In this document: piece by piece, positions 6,362 to 8,029 of the stretch
Numbering within the stretch: position 1 is the stretch's first letter
Layout of the letters: every line of letters begins with the position of its first letter
Assembly (NCBI RefSeq): GCF_938030725.1
Contig: NZ_CALHIQ010000033.1
Location: 1-8,029, forward strand
Length of the DNA stretch: 8,029 nucleotides
Source: an uncultured Fretibacterium sp.
GTDB taxonomy: Bacteria; Synergistota; Synergistia; Synergistales; Aminobacteriaceae
Reading direction: 5' to 3'
The notes under the pieces: model-generated
Databases searched by the model: none
What the model saw: only the letters and a program-made list of their open reading frames with translations
What the model was told of the DNA's origin: nothing
Position numbers and translations under genes: made by a program

Positions 6362-6367
6362 ATTATG
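6362..6367 (-). promoter_or_regulatory. Possible -10 box of pepF
   Basis: The minus strand reads CATAAT, five of six matches to the -10 consensus. Transcription would start near 6355, about 65 nt before the ATG at 6290, making the in-frame GTG at 6350 an unlikely start. I find no matching -35 at normal spacing, so support is weak. Confidence 0.25.
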
Positions 6368-6435
6368 TTATCACAGGCGCATGGGCGTAGAGGATGTCCA
6401 AGCCGGAACCGAAGGCCGGACGCAGACTCCTGACA

Positions 6436-6483
6436 GGGGGCCGCCGGATTCTCCGGACCTCTCGGAAGCCCAAAACAGCCCCC
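6436..6483. repeat. Nested inverted repeat upstream of pepF
   Basis: GGGGGC (6436-6441) can pair with GCCCCC (6478-6483), and inside the span CCGGA (6444-6448) pairs with TCCGG (6452-6456) around the loop TTC, with one-base uncertainty in register. The outer pairing is far apart and may not form. It could be a leader structure if pepF transcription starts upstream of it. Confidence 0.25.
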
Positions 6484-6570
6484 AAAAGGCAATTTTTTGA
6501 GTTTAGAAGGATTGATTAAAACTGATCTTAAAGAAAAAGGATGGAGCGACCATACAGCCGAACAGAATAG

Positions 6571-6596
6571 AGGGGCCGTTCCGACGGACGGCCCCT
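6571..6596 (-). terminator. Candidate terminator of adenine deaminase
   Basis: AGGGGCCGT (6571-6579) and ACGGCCCCT (6588-6596) form a perfect 9-bp stem around an 8-nt loop, starting about 45 nt after the ade stop. On the minus strand the tail is CTATTCTGTT, only partly T-rich, so termination may be incomplete or factor-assisted. It suggests ade and pepF are separate transcripts. Confidence 0.5.
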
Positions 6597-6639
6597 GCTT
6601 CATTCGTACTTAATCTTATCGCCCGGCGCTTGTCTTAGG

Positions 6640-8029
6640 TCACTCCACGAAGAGCGGGACGATCTTCTGCTGGAGCACGTCCACCAGCCCCAAGTCCGAG
6701 AACTTCGCCTTGGGGATGACCGGCAGGGCCAGGGAGACGATGCGCATCAGCGGGTTCGGCACGTCGAGCCCCAGCTTGCTGCGCAGCGTTGCCTTGACGT
6801 CCGCGATGTCGCGCGCCAGCTCCGCCGCGGGGAAGCGGGAGATGAGGCCGTAGATGGGCAGCTCCAGGCGGGCGATCACCCGTCCGTCCAGCGCAGCGAT
6901 CTTGCCTCCGCCGCACTCGATGAGGGCCTCGATCACGACCAATGCGTCCTCCGGGGTGTCGTACACCACCACCAGGTTGTGGCAGTCGTGGGACACCGTG
7001 GCACCGTAGGCCCCCCTCTGCGTTCCGAAGCCCCGAACGACGCCCACGAAGCGCGTGTTCAGGCCATGACGGTTCAACACGGCGACGAACTTCAGGTCCG
7101 GGTCGCCGCCTAGGTTCAGGTAGCCGTTCAGCACGGGCAGGCGTTCGACGCCGAACTCCGTGGTGGTCCCCTTCGGGGTCGCGTAGCGCACGACCCGCAC
7201 GCGCGCGGCGTCCCCCTTCGCGCAAATCCTGAGGTCCTCCGCGTCGGGGCGCTTCAGGCGGACGGTGTTGACCTTTTCCTGGGGGAAGGAGCGGGGCTCG
7301 ATGGCGATGGAGAGGCGTCCGTCCTCCGCGACGCGGCGCCCCGCGGCGAACACGGCGCTGGGCCTGGGACAGGCCAGCTCCGGCACGATCTGCAGGTCCG
7401 CGGCGAAGCCGGGGGCCACGGCCCCCAGGTTCGTGATGCCGATCTCCCGCGCAGCGTTGAGCGTCCCGCAGACGACGGCCTGCTCCGGCGACATGCCGCA
7501 CCGCACCGCACTGGCGGCGACGCGGCTGACGTGTCCCGTAGTCAGGATGTCCTCCGGCTCCAGGTCGTCCGTACAGAGCGACAGGTTCGTGAGGGAGCGG
7601 AAGTCCAGGACGGCGGGGGCGATGGCCTCAACGTCCATGGACACCGAGCTCTCGCGCATGTCCACGTTCATTCCGAGCCGCAGCTTCTCCCTGGCCTCAC
7701 GGCCCGTGCGGGTTTCGTGGTCGCTCCGCACGCCGGCCGCCAGGTAGGCGTTCAGCTCCCGTCCCGAGAGGAAGGGCGCATGTCCCTGCATGAAGCCGTC
7801 CCGCTTCTCGCAGGCCCCCATGATGGCCCGCATCCGGCTGCTGTTGGACAGCACGCCGGGGTAGTCCATCAGCTCCGCGACGCCGAGCACCCTGGGGTGG
7901 GCCATCAGGCGTTCCACCTCCGCCGCCCCGAAGGAGGCTCCGGCGTTCTCCAGGCCGGGCGCGGAGGGGACGCAGGAGGGCGTCAGCACGTAGAACCGCA
8001 TGGGCAGGTCCTCGCTGGCCGCCAGCATG
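6640..8029 (-). CDS. ade: Adenine deaminase, N-terminal part beyond the window edge
   Basis: This metal-dependent amidohydrolase converts adenine to hypoxanthine and ammonia in purine salvage. The frame is open to the window edge and the visible 462 residues are the C-terminal part of a protein usually 570-600 long, so about 110-140 residues lie outside, including the first metal-binding HxH. Counted from the methionine at 8028, visible signatures are LTPSCVPSAP (15-24), HPRVLGVAELMDYPGVL (44-60), GHAP (82-85), SDHE (102-105), the catalytic-site TDD (153-155), TTGHV (163-167), NAAREIG (191-197) and GAVAPGFAADL (202-212). The C-terminal domain of the family is present, with GATVSHDCHN (342-351). 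The ATG at 8028 is internal, because conserved family sequence lies on both sides of it. The stop is TGA at 6640-6642, with a hairpin shortly beyond. Nothing nearby ties it to a larger purine operon. Confidence 0.93.
   Translation of the reverse strand, partial: MLAASEDLPMRFYVLTPSCVPSAPGLENAGASFGAAEVERLMAHPRVLGVAELMDYPGVLSNSSRMRAIMGACEKRDGFMQGHAPFLSGRELNAYLAAGVRSDHETRTGREAREKLRLGMNVDMRESSVSMDVEAIAPAVLDFRSLTNLSLCTDDLEPEDILTTGHVSRVAASAVRCGMSPEQAVVCGTLNAAREIGITNLGAVAPGFAADLQIVPELACPRPSAVFAAGRRVAEDGRLSIAIEPRSFPQEKVNTVRLKRPDAEDLRICAKGDAARVRVVRYATPKGTTTEFGVERLPVLNGYLNLGGDPDLKFVAVLNRHGLNTRFVGVVRGFGTQRGAYGATVSHDCHNLVVVYDTPEDALVVIEALIECGGGKIAALDGRVIARLELPIYGLISRFPAAELARDIADVKATLRSKLGLDVPNPLMRIVSLALPVIPKAKFSDLGLVDVLQQKIVPLFVE

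Larger units (their letters stand above)
6291..6639. other. Intergenic region between ade and pepF
   Basis: These 349 bases separate two minus-strand genes. Nearest ade is the hairpin at 6571-6596. An AT-rich stretch at about 6484-6545 follows, but I find no clear promoter pair in it. A longer structure at 6436-6483 and a possible -10 at 6362-6367 lie closer to pepF. I find no supported gene here. Confidence 0.6.

Noticed and set aside
5217..6500. Plus-strand open frame of 427 codons over pepF
   Set aside because: It is antisense to the HEMGH-containing peptidase frame and has no domain features; a shadow.
6635..7501. Second minus-strand open frame of 288 codons inside ade
   Set aside because: It overlaps ade out of frame and is low-complexity, Arg/Gly/Ala-rich; the ade frame carries the enzyme motifs.
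1..8029. tRNA or rRNA genes, CRISPR arrays, insertion sequences, or a defence or mobile system
   Set aside because: I saw no cloverleaf-type sequence, no regularly spaced repeats, no transposase or integrase motifs and no terminal repeats; every sizeable gene belongs to a familiar cellular family.

Overview
The window is a GC-rich piece of bacterial chromosome with strongly G/C-biased third codon positions. It carries six protein genes, none of which looks like phage, plasmid or insertion-sequence DNA. The gene set (AddA/RecB-like helicase, class II aldolase, HIT protein, YigZ, oligoendopeptidase F, adenine deaminase) and the style of the proteins suggest a GC-rich anaerobe. Synergistota is my best guess, but it rests on general resemblance and not on any marker gene.

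Layout, left to right. (1) On the minus strand, positions 1-2531 hold a class II aldolase of the L-fuculose-phosphate aldolase type, whose 3' end overlaps by 23 bp the start of a UvrD/AddA-type helicase that runs off the left edge. (2) A short divergent control region (about 2532-2670) has a perfect TATAAT for the minus side and a TAGAAT for the plus side. (3) On the plus strand, a HIT-family protein and a YigZ/IMPACT-family protein form a tight two-gene unit with a 1-nt gap. (4) A convergent gene-free stretch (3812-4316) holds several GC-rich hairpins and an AT-rich island with a near-consensus minus-strand promoter. (5) On the minus strand lies an M3-family oligoendopeptidase F with a signal peptide, which is unusual for this normally cytosolic family. 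(6) A 349-nt spacer contains hairpins, one of which probably ends the next gene. (7) The C-terminal three quarters of adenine deaminase, minus strand, runs off the right edge.

The genes are housekeeping or salvage functions: DNA end processing, sugar-phosphate cleavage, nucleotide hydrolysis, peptide breakdown and adenine salvage. They do not form an obvious single pathway. I see no new defence or mobile system here. The points most worth checking are the missing conventional start codon of the aldolase, the two plausible starts (exported or cytosolic) of the oligoendopeptidase, and a promoter-plus-hairpin unit at about 4085-4207 that could encode a small RNA.
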